Positions 51,309-60,787 of a stretch of DNA of 64,000 bases are shown in pieces (the stretch's first letter is position 1; every line of letters begins with the position of its first letter). Source of the stretch: Pseudomonas sp. HR96. Its GTDB lineage: Bacteria; Pseudomonadota; Gammaproteobacteria; Pseudomonadales; Pseudomonadaceae. A program made the translations under genes and the position numbers. The notes under the pieces were generated by a model that saw only the letters and a list, made by a program, of their open reading frames with translations, searched no databases and was not told where the DNA came from. The stretch covers positions 3,331,001-3,395,000 of the forward strand of contig NZ_CP139141.1 in the NCBI RefSeq assembly GCF_034059295.1, read 5' to 3'.

Positions 51309-53111
51309 ATGCCGTCATGGACAACTGAAACCTGGTCTCACGGTGCGGTCATGCTGGACAAGGAGCACACAAGGTTCGCCTTGTGGGCTCCAGACGCAAA
51401 AAGCGTTTCCCTTGAGCTTCAACGCGACACCGGCGCGGCACCCCTTGTGGTGCCGATGCCCGCCGTTGATCACGGCTGGTATGTGATCGAGTTGGCCTGC
51501 CCTGCCGGCAGCGCCTACCGCTACATCATCGACGACGACCTCAAGGTGCCGGACCCTGCGTCCCGCGCCCAGCAGGGCGACGTCCATGCACCCAGCCTGG
51601 TGGTCGACCCTGGCGCCTATCAATGGCAGAACACTGACTGGCAGGGCCGTCCCTGGCACGAGGCGGTGATCTATGAACTGCACGTCGGCACCCTCGGTGG
51701 ATACGAGGGCGTCGAGGCGCACCTGGCCCGCCTGGCGGGCCTGGGCATCACCGCGATCGAACTGATGCCCATCGCCGAGTTTCCGGGCGAACGCAACTGG
51801 GGTTACGACGGCGTTCTGCCCTATGCGCCGGAAGCCTCGTACGGCACCCCGGAGCAGCTCAAGCACCTGATCGACTGCGCCCACGGCCACGGCCTGATGG
51901 TCATCCTCGACGTGGTCTACAACCACTTCGGCCCCGATGGCAACTTCCTCAACGCCTACGCCAAGGAATTCTTCCGCGAAGACAAGCACACCCCATGGGG
52001 CGCAGCCATCGATTTCCGGCGCCCGGAAGTGCGCAGCTTCTTCATCGACAACGCCGTGATGTGGGTCAACGAATACCGCTTTGACGGCTTGCGTTTCGAC
52101 GCCGTTCACGCCATCGAGTCGCCGGACTTCCTCGACGAGATGTCAACGCGCATTCGCGACGCGGTGCCCGCTGGCCGGCATGTCTACCTGACCCTGGAAA
52201 ACGAACACAACCAGGCCAGCCTGCTGCAGCAGGGTTATGACGCGCAGTGGAACGACGACGGCCACAATGCCCTGCACGTGCTGCTGACCGGCGAAACCGA
52301 AGCGTATTACGAAGACTACGCCCAGCAGCCGACCGAGAAGCTGGCTCGCTGCCTGAGCCAGGGTTTCATCTATCAAGGTCAGGTCAACCGCAACGGTGAA
52401 CACCGCGGCGAACCGAGCGGGCACCTGGCGCCGACCTCGTTCGTGTTGTTCCTGCAGAATCACGACCAGATCGGCAACCGGGCCTTTGGCGAACGACTGA
52501 GCCAGCTGTGTTCGGAGCCGGCTTTGCGTGCTGCCACTACCCTGCTGTTGCTGTCACCCATGATCCCCCTGCTGTTCATGGGCGACGAATGGGCCAGCAA
52601 CGAGCCGTTCCTGTTTTTCACCGACCACCACGGCGAGCTGGCCGAAGCAGTGCGCAAGGGCCGGCGGGAAGAGTTCAAGGCGTTCGCGGCGTTCCAGGAC
52701 GCCAAGCGTCGCGCGCAGATTCCCGACCCGAACCACAGCGACACTTTCGACGCCTCGCGTCCGCGCTTCGAGGATTTCGAATACCAGCAGGACGGCCCTT
52801 GGGTCCAGCTGTATCGGCAATTGCTGGCCCTGCGCCGCGACACCATCGTGCCGCGCCTGCCGGGTTGCACCGCTGAGGGCTGCCATGTGCTGGCCACGGG
52901 CGCGGTGTCGGCGACCTGGCGCATGGGCGATGGCAGCATGCTGCGCATCGACCTCAACCTCAGCGATGACGCGGTATCGATCGAACCGGTTGGCGCCGAG
53001 CATCTGCTGTTCGATAGCCGGGCCAACCCGGAACAAGCCAATACGGATGGCTCGCTGAGTGCCTGGTCGGCGCTGGTCAGCTTGACCCCAGGTGCTGGAG
53101 ACCCTGTATGA
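51309..53111 (+). CDS. treZ: Malto-oligosyltrehalose trehalohydrolase
   Basis: A 600-residue GH13 enzyme that releases trehalose from maltooligosyltrehalose. An N-terminal E-set domain (HTRFALWAPDAKSVSLEL) precedes the TIM barrel with conserved regions DVVYNHFG, GLRFDAVH, LENEHN and LQNHDQIGNR. The LENEHN region carries the acid/base Glu typical of TreZ. It works directly after TreY, encoded two genes later. The stop overlaps the malQ start (ATGA). Confidence 0.95.
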   Translation: MPSWTTETWSHGAVMLDKEHTRFALWAPDAKSVSLELQRDTGAAPLVVPMPAVDHGWYVIELACPAGSAYRYIIDDDLKVPDPASRAQQGDVHAPSLVVDPGAYQWQNTDWQGRPWHEAVIYELHVGTLGGYEGVEAHLARLAGLGITAIELMPIAEFPGERNWGYDGVLPYAPEASYGTPEQLKHLIDCAHGHGLMVILDVVYNHFGPDGNFLNAYAKEFFREDKHTPWGAAIDFRRPEVRSFFIDNAVMWVNEYRFDGLRFDAVHAIESPDFLDEMSTRIRDAVPAGRHVYLTLENEHNQASLLQQGYDAQWNDDGHNALHVLLTGETEAYYEDYAQQPTEKLARCLSQGFIYQGQVNRNGEHRGEPSGHLAPTSFVLFLQNHDQIGNRAFGERLSQLCSEPALRAATTLLLLSPMIPLLFMGDEWASNEPFLFFTDHHGELAEAVRKGRREEFKAFAAFQDAKRRAQIPDPNHSDTFDASRPRFEDFEYQQDGPWVQLYRQLLALRRDTIVPRLPGCTAEGCHVLATGAVSATWRMGDGSMLRIDLNLSDDAVSIEPVGAEHLLFDSRANPEQANTDGSLSAWSALVSLTPGAGDPV

Positions 53112-55186
53112 CGGATGCATTGCACAAGCTCGCGGACCATGCTGGCCTTGCGGTGCATTGGACTGACGCCAATGGGCGCCCGCAGCAGGTCAGCGATGAC
53201 GTACTGCGCAAGGTGCTGGCCGGCCTCGGCCACCCCGCCGACAGCGATGAGGCGGTGGCTGCCAGCCTCGACCAGCTGCAGCAGCTCAAGCAAGGCCACC
53301 ACCTGCCACCACTGCTGACGGTCGACTATGGCAAGCCGCTGCCCCTGGGCCAGTATTTCAAACCCGGTACCGGGTGCCAGGTGCACCTGGAGGATGGCGC
53401 CACCCTCGACTTGCACCTGGACGACCTAGGCAACCTGCCAGGAATGATCCCGGTCGGCTACCAGGACGTGCGCATCGACGGCCAGCACTTCACCATGGCC
53501 GTGGCACCCGCACGCTGCTACAACGTTGCCGACGCCGTGGACAGCGACCCGGCCCGCGCCTGGGGCCTCAGCGCGCAGCTCTACAGCCTGCGCCGCGAAG
53601 GCGACGGCGGTTTTGGCGACACCCAGGCGCTGGAGAGCCTGGTCCGTGCCGCCGGGGAACGCGGTGCCGATGCCGTGGCGATCAGCCCGATGCACGCCAT
53701 GTGCAGCGCCGACAACAGCCGCTACAGTCCCTACTCGCCTTCCAGCCGACTGTTTCTCAACAGTCTGTATGCCGCGCCGGGCACCATTCTTGGCGAACGC
53801 GCCGTGCGCCTGGCCATCGAAGCGGCGGGCCTGGCCGAGACCCTTCACCAACTCGAAGCCCTGCCGCTGATCGACTGGCCGGCGGCGGCGAGCGCCAAGC
53901 AACGTTTGTTACGCGCGCTTTACGACGCTTTCATCGCCAGCGAGCATCCGCTGAACAACGACTTCAGCAGCTTTCGTCACCACGGTGGCGAAGCCTTGGA
54001 AAACCACTGCCGTTTCGAGGCCATCCAAGCCCTGCGCGCCGCCGCAGGGGAAAGCCTTGACTGGCGTCAATGGCCGGATGAACTGCACGACCCACGCAGC
54101 ATGGCCGTGGCCCGTTTCGCCCGCGAACACAGCGTGGAGGTCGGGTTTTACGCCTTCTGCCAGTGGTTGGTGGACCGCAGCCTGACCCGCGCCCAGGCGG
54201 CGGCCCGCGCCGCCGGCATGCGCATCGGCCTGGTGGCAGACCTGGCGGTGGGTGCCGATGGCGCCGGCAGCCAGGCCTGGAGTTTCCAGGACGAGCTGCT
54301 TAGCGCGCTGACCGTCGGCGCTCCGCCGGACATCCTCAACCGCGCTGGCCAGGGCTGGGGGATCTCCGCGTTTTCCCCCGAGGGCCTGGTGCGCAACGGC
54401 TTTCGCGCGTTCATCGAAATGCTCCGGGCCAACTTTGCCCACGCGGGCGGGCTGCGCATCGACCACGTCATGGGCCTGCAACGGCTGTGGGTGATTCCGG
54501 TCGGGTCGCCGCCCAATGAAGGTGCCTACCTGCATTACCCGATTGACGACATGCTGCGGTTGCTGACCCTCGAATCCCATCGGCACAAGGCGATCGTCCT
54601 CGGCGAAGATTTGGGCACGGTGCCCGACGGCCTGCGTGAAAAGCTCGCGGCCCGGCACATGCTCGGTATGCGTGTGCTGCTGTTCGAGCAAAGTCATACC
54701 GGGCACTTTCGCCCAGTGCAGGAGTGGCCCGACGATGCCCTCGCCACCAGCACCACCCATGACCTGCCGACCCTCAATGGCTGGTGGCGCGCCCGCGATA
54801 TCGACTGGAATCGCAAGCTCGAGCTGATCGATCACGACACCGAACAGCAATGGCGCGTGACCCGCGAGCACGAGCGCCGGGGACTCAAGCATCTGCTGAC
54901 CCAGGATGCGCAGAACTTCAAGGGCCAGGGCGACGAAGTGGAACAATTGATCGACGCCAGCGTGCGCTTTCTCGGCCATACCCCTGCGCCGCTGGTGCTG
55001 TTGCCCCTCGACGACGCCCTGGGCATCGAAGAGCAGGCCAACCTGCCCGGCACGATCGACAGCCACCCCAACTGGCGGCGGCGCTACAAGACTGCGGTAC
55101 AAACCCTGCTGGACGATTCCGACGCAGCGCGGCGCCTTGAGCTGCTCGCCTGCGCCCGTCAACAAGCCCAAGAGCGTGATCGATGA
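53108..55186 (+). CDS. malQ: 4-alpha-glucanotransferase
   Basis: A 692-residue GH77 amylomaltase. The hallmark motifs are present: YSPYSPSSRLFLN, GLVADLAVG, RIDHVMGLQ with the nucleophile Asp, GEDLGTVP with the acid/base Glu, and TTHDLPTLNGWW. It rearranges maltodextrins so that short chains made by debranching re-enter glycogen or TreY. The N-terminal 130 residues are an extra helical domain usual for this long form. It is translationally coupled to both neighbours by ATGA overlaps. Confidence 0.95.
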   Translation: MTDALHKLADHAGLAVHWTDANGRPQQVSDDVLRKVLAGLGHPADSDEAVAASLDQLQQLKQGHHLPPLLTVDYGKPLPLGQYFKPGTGCQVHLEDGATLDLHLDDLGNLPGMIPVGYQDVRIDGQHFTMAVAPARCYNVADAVDSDPARAWGLSAQLYSLRREGDGGFGDTQALESLVRAAGERGADAVAISPMHAMCSADNSRYSPYSPSSRLFLNSLYAAPGTILGERAVRLAIEAAGLAETLHQLEALPLIDWPAAASAKQRLLRALYDAFIASEHPLNNDFSSFRHHGGEALENHCRFEAIQALRAAAGESLDWRQWPDELHDPRSMAVARFAREHSVEVGFYAFCQWLVDRSLTRAQAAARAAGMRIGLVADLAVGADGAGSQAWSFQDELLSALTVGAPPDILNRAGQGWGISAFSPEGLVRNGFRAFIEMLRANFAHAGGLRIDHVMGLQRLWVIPVGSPPNEGAYLHYPIDDMLRLLTLESHRHKAIVLGEDLGTVPDGLREKLAARHMLGMRVLLFEQSHTGHFRPVQEWPDDALATSTTHDLPTLNGWWRARDIDWNRKLELIDHDTEQQWRVTREHERRGLKHLLTQDAQNFKGQGDEVEQLIDASVRFLGHTPAPLVLLPLDDALGIEEQANLPGTIDSHPNWRRRYKTAVQTLLDDSDAARRLELLACARQQAQERDR

Positions 55187-57972
55187 CAGTAATGACGGCC
55201 ACCCTGCGGCTGCAATTTCATAAAGGCTTCACCCTGGACGACGCGGTGCCTCTGGTGCCGTACTTCAAGAACCTCGGCATCAGCCACCTCTACGCCTCCC
55301 CACTGCTCAAGGCCCGCCCGGGCTCGATGCATGGCTACGATGTAGTCGACCCCACCACCATCAACCCGGAGCTGGGCGGCGAGAACGCCCTGCGACGGCT
55401 GGTGGCTGCCCTGCGACAGCATGGCATGGGACTGATCCTCGACATCGTCTCCAACCACATGGCCGTCGGGGGGGCGCACAACCCCTGGTGGCTGGACCTG
55501 TTGGAATGGGGCCGGCGCAGCCCCTATGCGGAGTTCTTCGATATCCAGTGGCACTCTCCCGATCCGCTGCTCGAAGGCCAGCTGCTGTTGCCGTTTCTGG
55601 GCAGTGACTATGGCGTGGCCCTGCAGAAGGGCGAGCTGCCGCTGCGCTTCGAAGCCGAGACCGGACAGTTCTACGTCGAGCACTACGAACACCGCTTTCC
55701 GATCTGCCCGCTGGACTACCCGGGGCTGTTGGCGGCTGCCGACGAGCCGCGGCTGGACGAGGTCAGCAAGCGCTTCGCTGCATTGCGCGATCAGGCCGAT
55801 GCCTGGGAGCAGACCAAACACCTGCGTGCCGAGCTGGCCGGGGTGATGCTCGAGCAAGGCATGCAAGCGTCGATCGACCGGACCCTGGCACACTTCGACT
55901 CGCTGACCGAGGACGGCTTCAACCGTCTGCATCAGCTGCTCGAGCGCCAGCCCTACCGCCTGGCGAGCTGGCGCACGGCGGCCGACGACATCAACTGGCG
56001 GCGCTTCTTCGACGTCAACGAACTCGGCGGCTTGCGCGTGGAGCGCGCGGCCGTGTTCGAAGCGACCCATGGCAAGATCTTCCAACTCGTGGCCGAGGGC
56101 CTGGTGGACGGCCTGCGCATCGACCACATCGACGGCCTGGCCGACCCGCGTGGCTACTGCCGCAAGCTGCGGCGCCGGGTCAACGCCCTGCTCGGCCAGC
56201 GCCCGCCGGAAGCGGCGCTGACGCGCCTGCCTATCTACGTGGAGAAGATTCTCGGCAGTGGCGAACACTTGCACCGCGACTGGGGCGTGGACGGCACTAC
56301 CGGCTACGAATTCATGAACCAGGTCTCGCTCTTGCAGCATGACCCCAGCGGCGCCGCGCCGTTGGGCCTGCTGTGGAGCGAGCTGAGCGGACGCACCGCC
56401 GACTTCGCCGAGGAAGCCCTGACGGCACGTCATCTGGTGCTCAACGGCTCGCTGGCCGGCGACTTCGAATCGGTGGCCCAGGCCCTGCTCCTGGTGGCTC
56501 GCTGCGACCTGATGAGCCGCGACATGACCTTGGGCTCGATCCGTCGCGCCTTGCAGGAATTGATCGTGCATTACCCGGTGTACCGTACTTACATCGGCCC
56601 CTGTGGGCGCCCCGCTGAAGACGAAGGCTTCTTTCAACAGGCCATGGAGGGCGCGCGGGCCAGCTTGAGCGAGGCCGACTGGCCGGCGCTCGACTACTTG
56701 CAGCGCTGGTTTGGCGACCAGACCTGGCGCCAGACTCCCCCGGGCCGCCAGCGCAAGTTGTTGCGCTACGCCTGTATCCGCTTCCAGCAGCTGACTTCGC
56801 CCTCGGCGGCCAAGGCTGTCGAAGACACCGCGTTCTACCGCTCGGCGATGCTACTGTCGCGTAATGACGTGGGTTTCGAGACTGAACGCTTCAGCGGCTC
56901 GCCGGCCCTGTTCAATCAGGCCTGCGAGGAACGCCTGGCCACCTTCCCCAGGAACCTGCTGGCCACCGCCACCCACGACCACAAACGTGGCGAAGACACC
57001 CGCGCGCGCTTGGCCGTGCTCAGTGAGCGCGGCGCCTGGTATGCCGATCAGGTACGGCACTGGCACGACCTGGCACAACCGCTGCGCCAGGCTTTCGCCG
57101 AGGGCCATGCGCCCAGTGGTGGCGATGAGCTGATGCTCTACCAGGCCATGGTCGGCAGCTGGCCCCTGGGCCTGACGGCGGATGACCCCGACGGCCTCGC
57201 CGCCTTCGCCGAAAGGTTGTATCAGTGGCAGCAGAAAGCGCTGCGTGAGGCCAAGCTGATCAGTAGCTGGAGCGCGCCGAACGAAGCCTACGAGAAAATC
57301 TGCAAGGAATTCCTCGAGCAGCTGCTGCTGGGCGACGCCGGCAAGCCAGTGCGCCAGGCCATGGCCAGCGCAGTGGCTTCGCTGGCGCCGGCCGGCGCGC
57401 TGAACGGCCTGGCACAGACCTTGTTGCGCATGACCGTGCCGGGCATACCGGATCTCTATCAAGGCGCCGAGTTCTGGGACTTCAGCCTGGTCGACCCGGA
57501 CAACCGTCGTCCGGTCGACTACCACGCCCGGGCCCAGGCCTTGCACGCCGACCTCGACTGCACCCAGTTGCTCGCCGATTGGCAGGCCGGTGCGATCAAG
57601 CAGGCGTTGGTCAGTCGTGTTCTACACTGTCGGGAGCAACACCCCGAACTGTTTGGCGAGGGGGCCTATGTGCCTTTGCAGGTCAAAGGTGAGCAGGCAG
57701 ACAAAGTCTTTGCCTTCGCCCGCATCAGGGACCGCCAGCAGGCCATTGTGATAGTGCCGCGCCTGGCCAGTGGTTTGTTGGCCGATGCCAACAGCCCGTT
57801 GATAGCAGCGCAACAGTGGGGGGACACTCACGTCGAATTGCCCGCAGGAGTGGAGCTGCCAACTTTGAAGGGACTTTTTTCGCAATGTGCAGTCACACCA
57901 GAGAGAACATTGCGTCTGGACAGTGCGTTGAAGGATTTCCCTGTCAATCTATTCGTCATTAGTGAGCTGTGA
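55183..57972 (+). CDS. treY: Malto-oligosyltrehalose synthase
   Basis: A 929-residue GH13 enzyme that turns the reducing-end alpha-1,4 bond of maltodextrin into an alpha,alpha-1,1 bond. Conserved regions are HLYASPLLKARPGSMHGYD, DIVSNHMAV, GLRIDHIDGL (nucleophile Asp), YVEKILG (acid/base Glu) and TATHDHKRGEDTRAR. Full length for the family. ATG 55183 overlaps the malQ stop; an in-frame ATG at 55192 is an alternative. With TreZ it makes trehalose, used as an osmo- and desiccation protectant. Confidence 0.95.
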   Translation: MTVMTATLRLQFHKGFTLDDAVPLVPYFKNLGISHLYASPLLKARPGSMHGYDVVDPTTINPELGGENALRRLVAALRQHGMGLILDIVSNHMAVGGAHNPWWLDLLEWGRRSPYAEFFDIQWHSPDPLLEGQLLLPFLGSDYGVALQKGELPLRFEAETGQFYVEHYEHRFPICPLDYPGLLAAADEPRLDEVSKRFAALRDQADAWEQTKHLRAELAGVMLEQGMQASIDRTLAHFDSLTEDGFNRLHQLLERQPYRLASWRTAADDINWRRFFDVNELGGLRVERAAVFEATHGKIFQLVAEGLVDGLRIDHIDGLADPRGYCRKLRRRVNALLGQRPPEAALTRLPIYVEKILGSGEHLHRDWGVDGTTGYEFMNQVSLLQHDPSGAAPLGLLWSELSGRTADFAEEALTARHLVLNGSLAGDFESVAQALLLVARCDLMSRDMTLGSIRRALQELIVHYPVYRTYIGPCGRPAEDEGFFQQAMEGARASLSEADWPALDYLQRWFGDQTWRQTPPGRQRKLLRYACIRFQQLTSPSAAKAVEDTAFYRSAMLLSRNDVGFETERFSGSPALFNQACEERLATFPRNLLATATHDHKRGEDTRARLAVLSERGAWYADQVRHWHDLAQPLRQAFAEGHAPSGGDELMLYQAMVGSWPLGLTADDPDGLAAFAERLYQWQQKALREAKLISSWSAPNEAYEKICKEFLEQLLLGDAGKPVRQAMASAVASLAPAGALNGLAQTLLRMTVPGIPDLYQGAEFWDFSLVDPDNRRPVDYHARAQALHADLDCTQLLADWQAGAIKQALVSRVLHCREQHPELFGEGAYVPLQVKGEQADKVFAFARIRDRQQAIVIVPRLASGLLADANSPLIAAQQWGDTHVELPAGVELPTLKGLFSQCAVTPERTLRLDSALKDFPVNLFVISEL

Positions 57973-57986
57973 TCAGGAGCGTTGAA

Positions 57987-58430
57987 ATGAGTGCCGACGA
58001 CAAACGTATTCGCGAATTCGCCTATCAGATCTGGGAATCGGAAGGGCAACCTGAAGGCCAGGGCGACCGCCATTGGGAAATGGCCCGCAAGCTGGCCGAA
58101 GCCGAAGCGCTAGCGCCGACCAAGACCGGCAAGACCCGGGCCAAAGCCGCGGCCAAGCCTGAAGGCGACGCCAAGCCGGCGGCCGCCAAACCTGCTGCCA
58201 AGGCCAAGCCTGCTGCTGCCGCCAAGCCGGTTGCGGCGCCCAAACCGGCCGCTGCCAGCAAGCCCGCCCCGGCTGCCAAGCCTGCGCCCAAACCCGCCGC
58301 CAAGGCCGCCAATTCCGACAGTGCCGTAGCACCTACGGCAGCACCCGCGCCTGTCGCCAAGGCCCCGGCGGCGAAGAAGGCCCCGGCGGCAAAAAAACCG
58401 GCCAGCGCGAAGAAACCGCCAGCCAGCTGA
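57987..58430 (+). CDS. DUF2934 protein with Ala/Lys/Pro-rich tail
   Basis: A 147-residue protein. The first 45 residues form a DUF2934 domain (KRIREFAYQIWESEGQPEG, then DRHWEMARKLAEAE). The remaining 100 residues are low-complexity Ala, Lys and Pro repeats (many AAKPA units) resembling histone-H1-like AlgP tails, and are expected to be unstructured and strongly basic. AGGAG precedes ATG 57987, only 14 bases after the treY stop. The domain's function is unknown; its presence within a glycogen/trehalose operon hints at a stress or carbohydrate-granule role. Confidence 0.85.
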   Translation: MSADDKRIREFAYQIWESEGQPEGQGDRHWEMARKLAEAEALAPTKTGKTRAKAAAKPEGDAKPAAAKPAAKAKPAAAAKPVAAPKPAAASKPAPAAKPAPKPAAKAANSDSAVAPTAAPAPVAKAPAAKKAPAAKKPASAKKPPAS

Positions 58431-58627
58431 GGCCAGAGACAGCCGCAGCTGGTCGCCAGCCGCGGCTGTCATGCTCCAACAACCCTGATCGATTGTCTGA
58501 TACCCATCCAGAACGGCCTGCCCGTGCCCGGCATTCGGGCCGGCCGTCGCCTTCGGCGCCGTTTCACGTCACCCCTGCCGCGCAATTCCCCGCTCACTCC
58601 GTAGAACCCGGTAAACAAGGATCGAAT

Positions 58628-60787
58628 ATGGCCCGGCAAAAGAAACAACAGCAACCTCCCGTTGGCGAGCCCTCGCGTATTCGCGAGGGTTTGCCCTTCC
58701 CGCTCGGCGCCAGCTGGGACGGCCTGGGAGTGAATTTCGCGCTGTTCTCAGCCAATGCCACCAAAGTCGAGCTGTGCATCTTCGACTCGACCGGCGAGAC
58801 CGAGCTTGAACGTATCGAACTGCCCGAGTACACCGACGAGATCTACCATGGCTACCTGCCCGACGCGCACCCCGGACTGATCTACGGCTACCGGGTGTAC
58901 GGGCCGTACGATCCGGAAAACGGCCACCGGTTCAACCACAACAAGCTGTTGATCGATCCCTACGCCAAGCAACTGGTGGGCACCTTGAAATGGTCCGAGG
59001 CGCTGTTCGGCTACACCATTGGCCACCCCGACGGCGACTTGAGCTTCGATGAACGCGACAGCGCACCGTTCGTGCCCAAGAGCAAGGTGATCGACCCGGC
59101 CTATACCTGGGGCCGCGACGAGCGGGTCAACGTGCCATGGGACAAAACCATCCTCTATGAAACCCATGTGCGCGGGTTCAGCATGCGCCATCCGGCCGTC
59201 CCGGAAGCGGTGCGCGGCACCTTTGCGGGCCTTGCGGTGCCCGAGGTGGTCGAGCACATCAAAAAGCTGGGCGTCACCTCGGTCGAGCTTCTGCCCATCC
59301 ATGGCTTTGTCAACGACCAGCACCTGTTACAGAAAGGCCTGAACAACTACTGGGGCTACAACAGCATCGCCTTCTTCGCGCCGCATGCCCGTTACCTGGC
59401 CAGCGGCAAGATCGCCGAATTCAAGGAAATGGTCGCGCACCTGCACGATGCCGGCCTGGAGGTGATCCTCGACGTGGTCTACAACCACACCGCCGAAGGC
59501 AACGAACAGGGCCCCACCCTGTCCATGCGCGGCATCGACAACGCCTCCTACTACCGGCTGATGCCTGACAACAAACGCTTCTACATCAATGACTCAGGCA
59601 CTGGCAACACGCTGGACCTGAGCCATCCCTGCGTGCTGCAGATGGTCACCGACTCCCTGCGCTACTGGGCCACGGAGATGCACGTGGACGGCTTTCGGTT
59701 CGACCTGGCGACCATCCTGGGCCGCTATCACGACGGCTTCTCGGAGCGCCACAGCTTTCTCGTCGCCTGCCGCCAAGACCCGGTGCTGCGCTCGGTGAAA
59801 TTGATCGCCGAGCCTTGGGACTGCGGACCGGGCGGCTACCAGGTCGGCGGCTTCGCCCCAGGCTGGGCCGAGTGGAACGATCGTTTCCGCGACACTGTAC
59901 GGGCCTTCTGGAAAGGCGACGACGGCCAGCTGGCCGACTTTGCCGGCCGCATGACCGGTTCCGGCGAGATGTTCGACCAACGGGGGCGCAGGCCCTACTC
60001 ATCGGTCAATTTCGTCACCGCCCACGATGGCTTCACGCTGCGTGACCTGGTGTCCTACAACGACAAGCACAACGAAGAGAATGACGAGAACAATCAGGAC
60101 GGCACCAACAACAACGTGTCCTGGAACCATGGCGTCGAAGGGCCGACCGATGATCCGCAGATCAACGCGCTGCGCCTGCGCCAGATGCGCAATTTCTTCG
60201 CCACGCTGCTGTTCTCTCAAGGCACGCCCATGATCGTCGCCGGCGACGAGTTCGCCCGCACCCAGAATGGCAACAACAACGCATACTGCCAGGACAGCGA
60301 AATCGGCTGGGTCAACTGGGCCCTGGACGAGGACGGTGCCGGACTGTTGAAATTCGTCAAGCGCCTGATCAAGCTGCGCCACGCCTACCCGATCCTGCGC
60401 CGCAACCGCTTTCTGGTCGGCGAATACAACGAGGCCATCGGCGTCAAGGACGTGACCTGGCTGGATGCCGACGCCAACGAGATGTCCGACGAACAATGGG
60501 AAGAAGGCCACGGTCGCTGCCTGGGCATGCTCCTGGATGGCCGCGCCCAGCCGAGCGGCATCCGCCGTCCGGGCGCCGACGCCACGTTGCTGATCATCGT
60601 CAATGCACACTACGACGTCGTCAACTTCGTCCTGCCCGAAGTGCCCGAGGGCCAATACTGGGATTGCCTGGTGGACACCCATCGCCCCGAGCTCAATGGC
60701 CATGAGCGCCTGGACTTCGGTAGCACCTTTGCGGTGACCGGCCGATCGCTGCTGCTGTTCGAACTCCATCGGGAAACAGAACAATGA
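58628..60787 (+). CDS. glgX: Glycogen debranching enzyme
   Basis: A 719-residue GH13 isoamylase-type enzyme that removes alpha-1,6 branches from glycogen. The N-terminal carbohydrate-binding domain (PFPLGASWDGLGVNFALF) is followed by the barrel with DVVYNHTAEG, GFRFDLATILG (nucleophile Asp), LIAEPWDCG (acid/base Glu) and FVTAHDGFTLRDL. ATG 58628 follows AAGGA at seven bases; starting earlier at 58493 would add 45 residues with no family similarity. 197 bases separate it from the DUF2934 gene. Its stop overlaps the next start. Confidence 0.95.
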   Translation: MARQKKQQQPPVGEPSRIREGLPFPLGASWDGLGVNFALFSANATKVELCIFDSTGETELERIELPEYTDEIYHGYLPDAHPGLIYGYRVYGPYDPENGHRFNHNKLLIDPYAKQLVGTLKWSEALFGYTIGHPDGDLSFDERDSAPFVPKSKVIDPAYTWGRDERVNVPWDKTILYETHVRGFSMRHPAVPEAVRGTFAGLAVPEVVEHIKKLGVTSVELLPIHGFVNDQHLLQKGLNNYWGYNSIAFFAPHARYLASGKIAEFKEMVAHLHDAGLEVILDVVYNHTAEGNEQGPTLSMRGIDNASYYRLMPDNKRFYINDSGTGNTLDLSHPCVLQMVTDSLRYWATEMHVDGFRFDLATILGRYHDGFSERHSFLVACRQDPVLRSVKLIAEPWDCGPGGYQVGGFAPGWAEWNDRFRDTVRAFWKGDDGQLADFAGRMTGSGEMFDQRGRRPYSSVNFVTAHDGFTLRDLVSYNDKHNEENDENNQDGTNNNVSWNHGVEGPTDDPQINALRLRQMRNFFATLLFSQGTPMIVAGDEFARTQNGNNNAYCQDSEIGWVNWALDEDGAGLLKFVKRLIKLRHAYPILRRNRFLVGEYNEAIGVKDVTWLDADANEMSDEQWEEGHGRCLGMLLDGRAQPSGIRRPGADATLLIIVNAHYDVVNFVLPEVPEGQYWDCLVDTHRPELNGHERLDFGSTFAVTGRSLLLFELHRETEQ

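Noticed and set aside
58116..58428. Repetitive AAGCC-rich stretch as a possible CRISPR or minisatellite
   Set aside because: It is the coding region for the Ala/Lys/Pro repeats of the DUF2934 protein; units are irregular and in frame.
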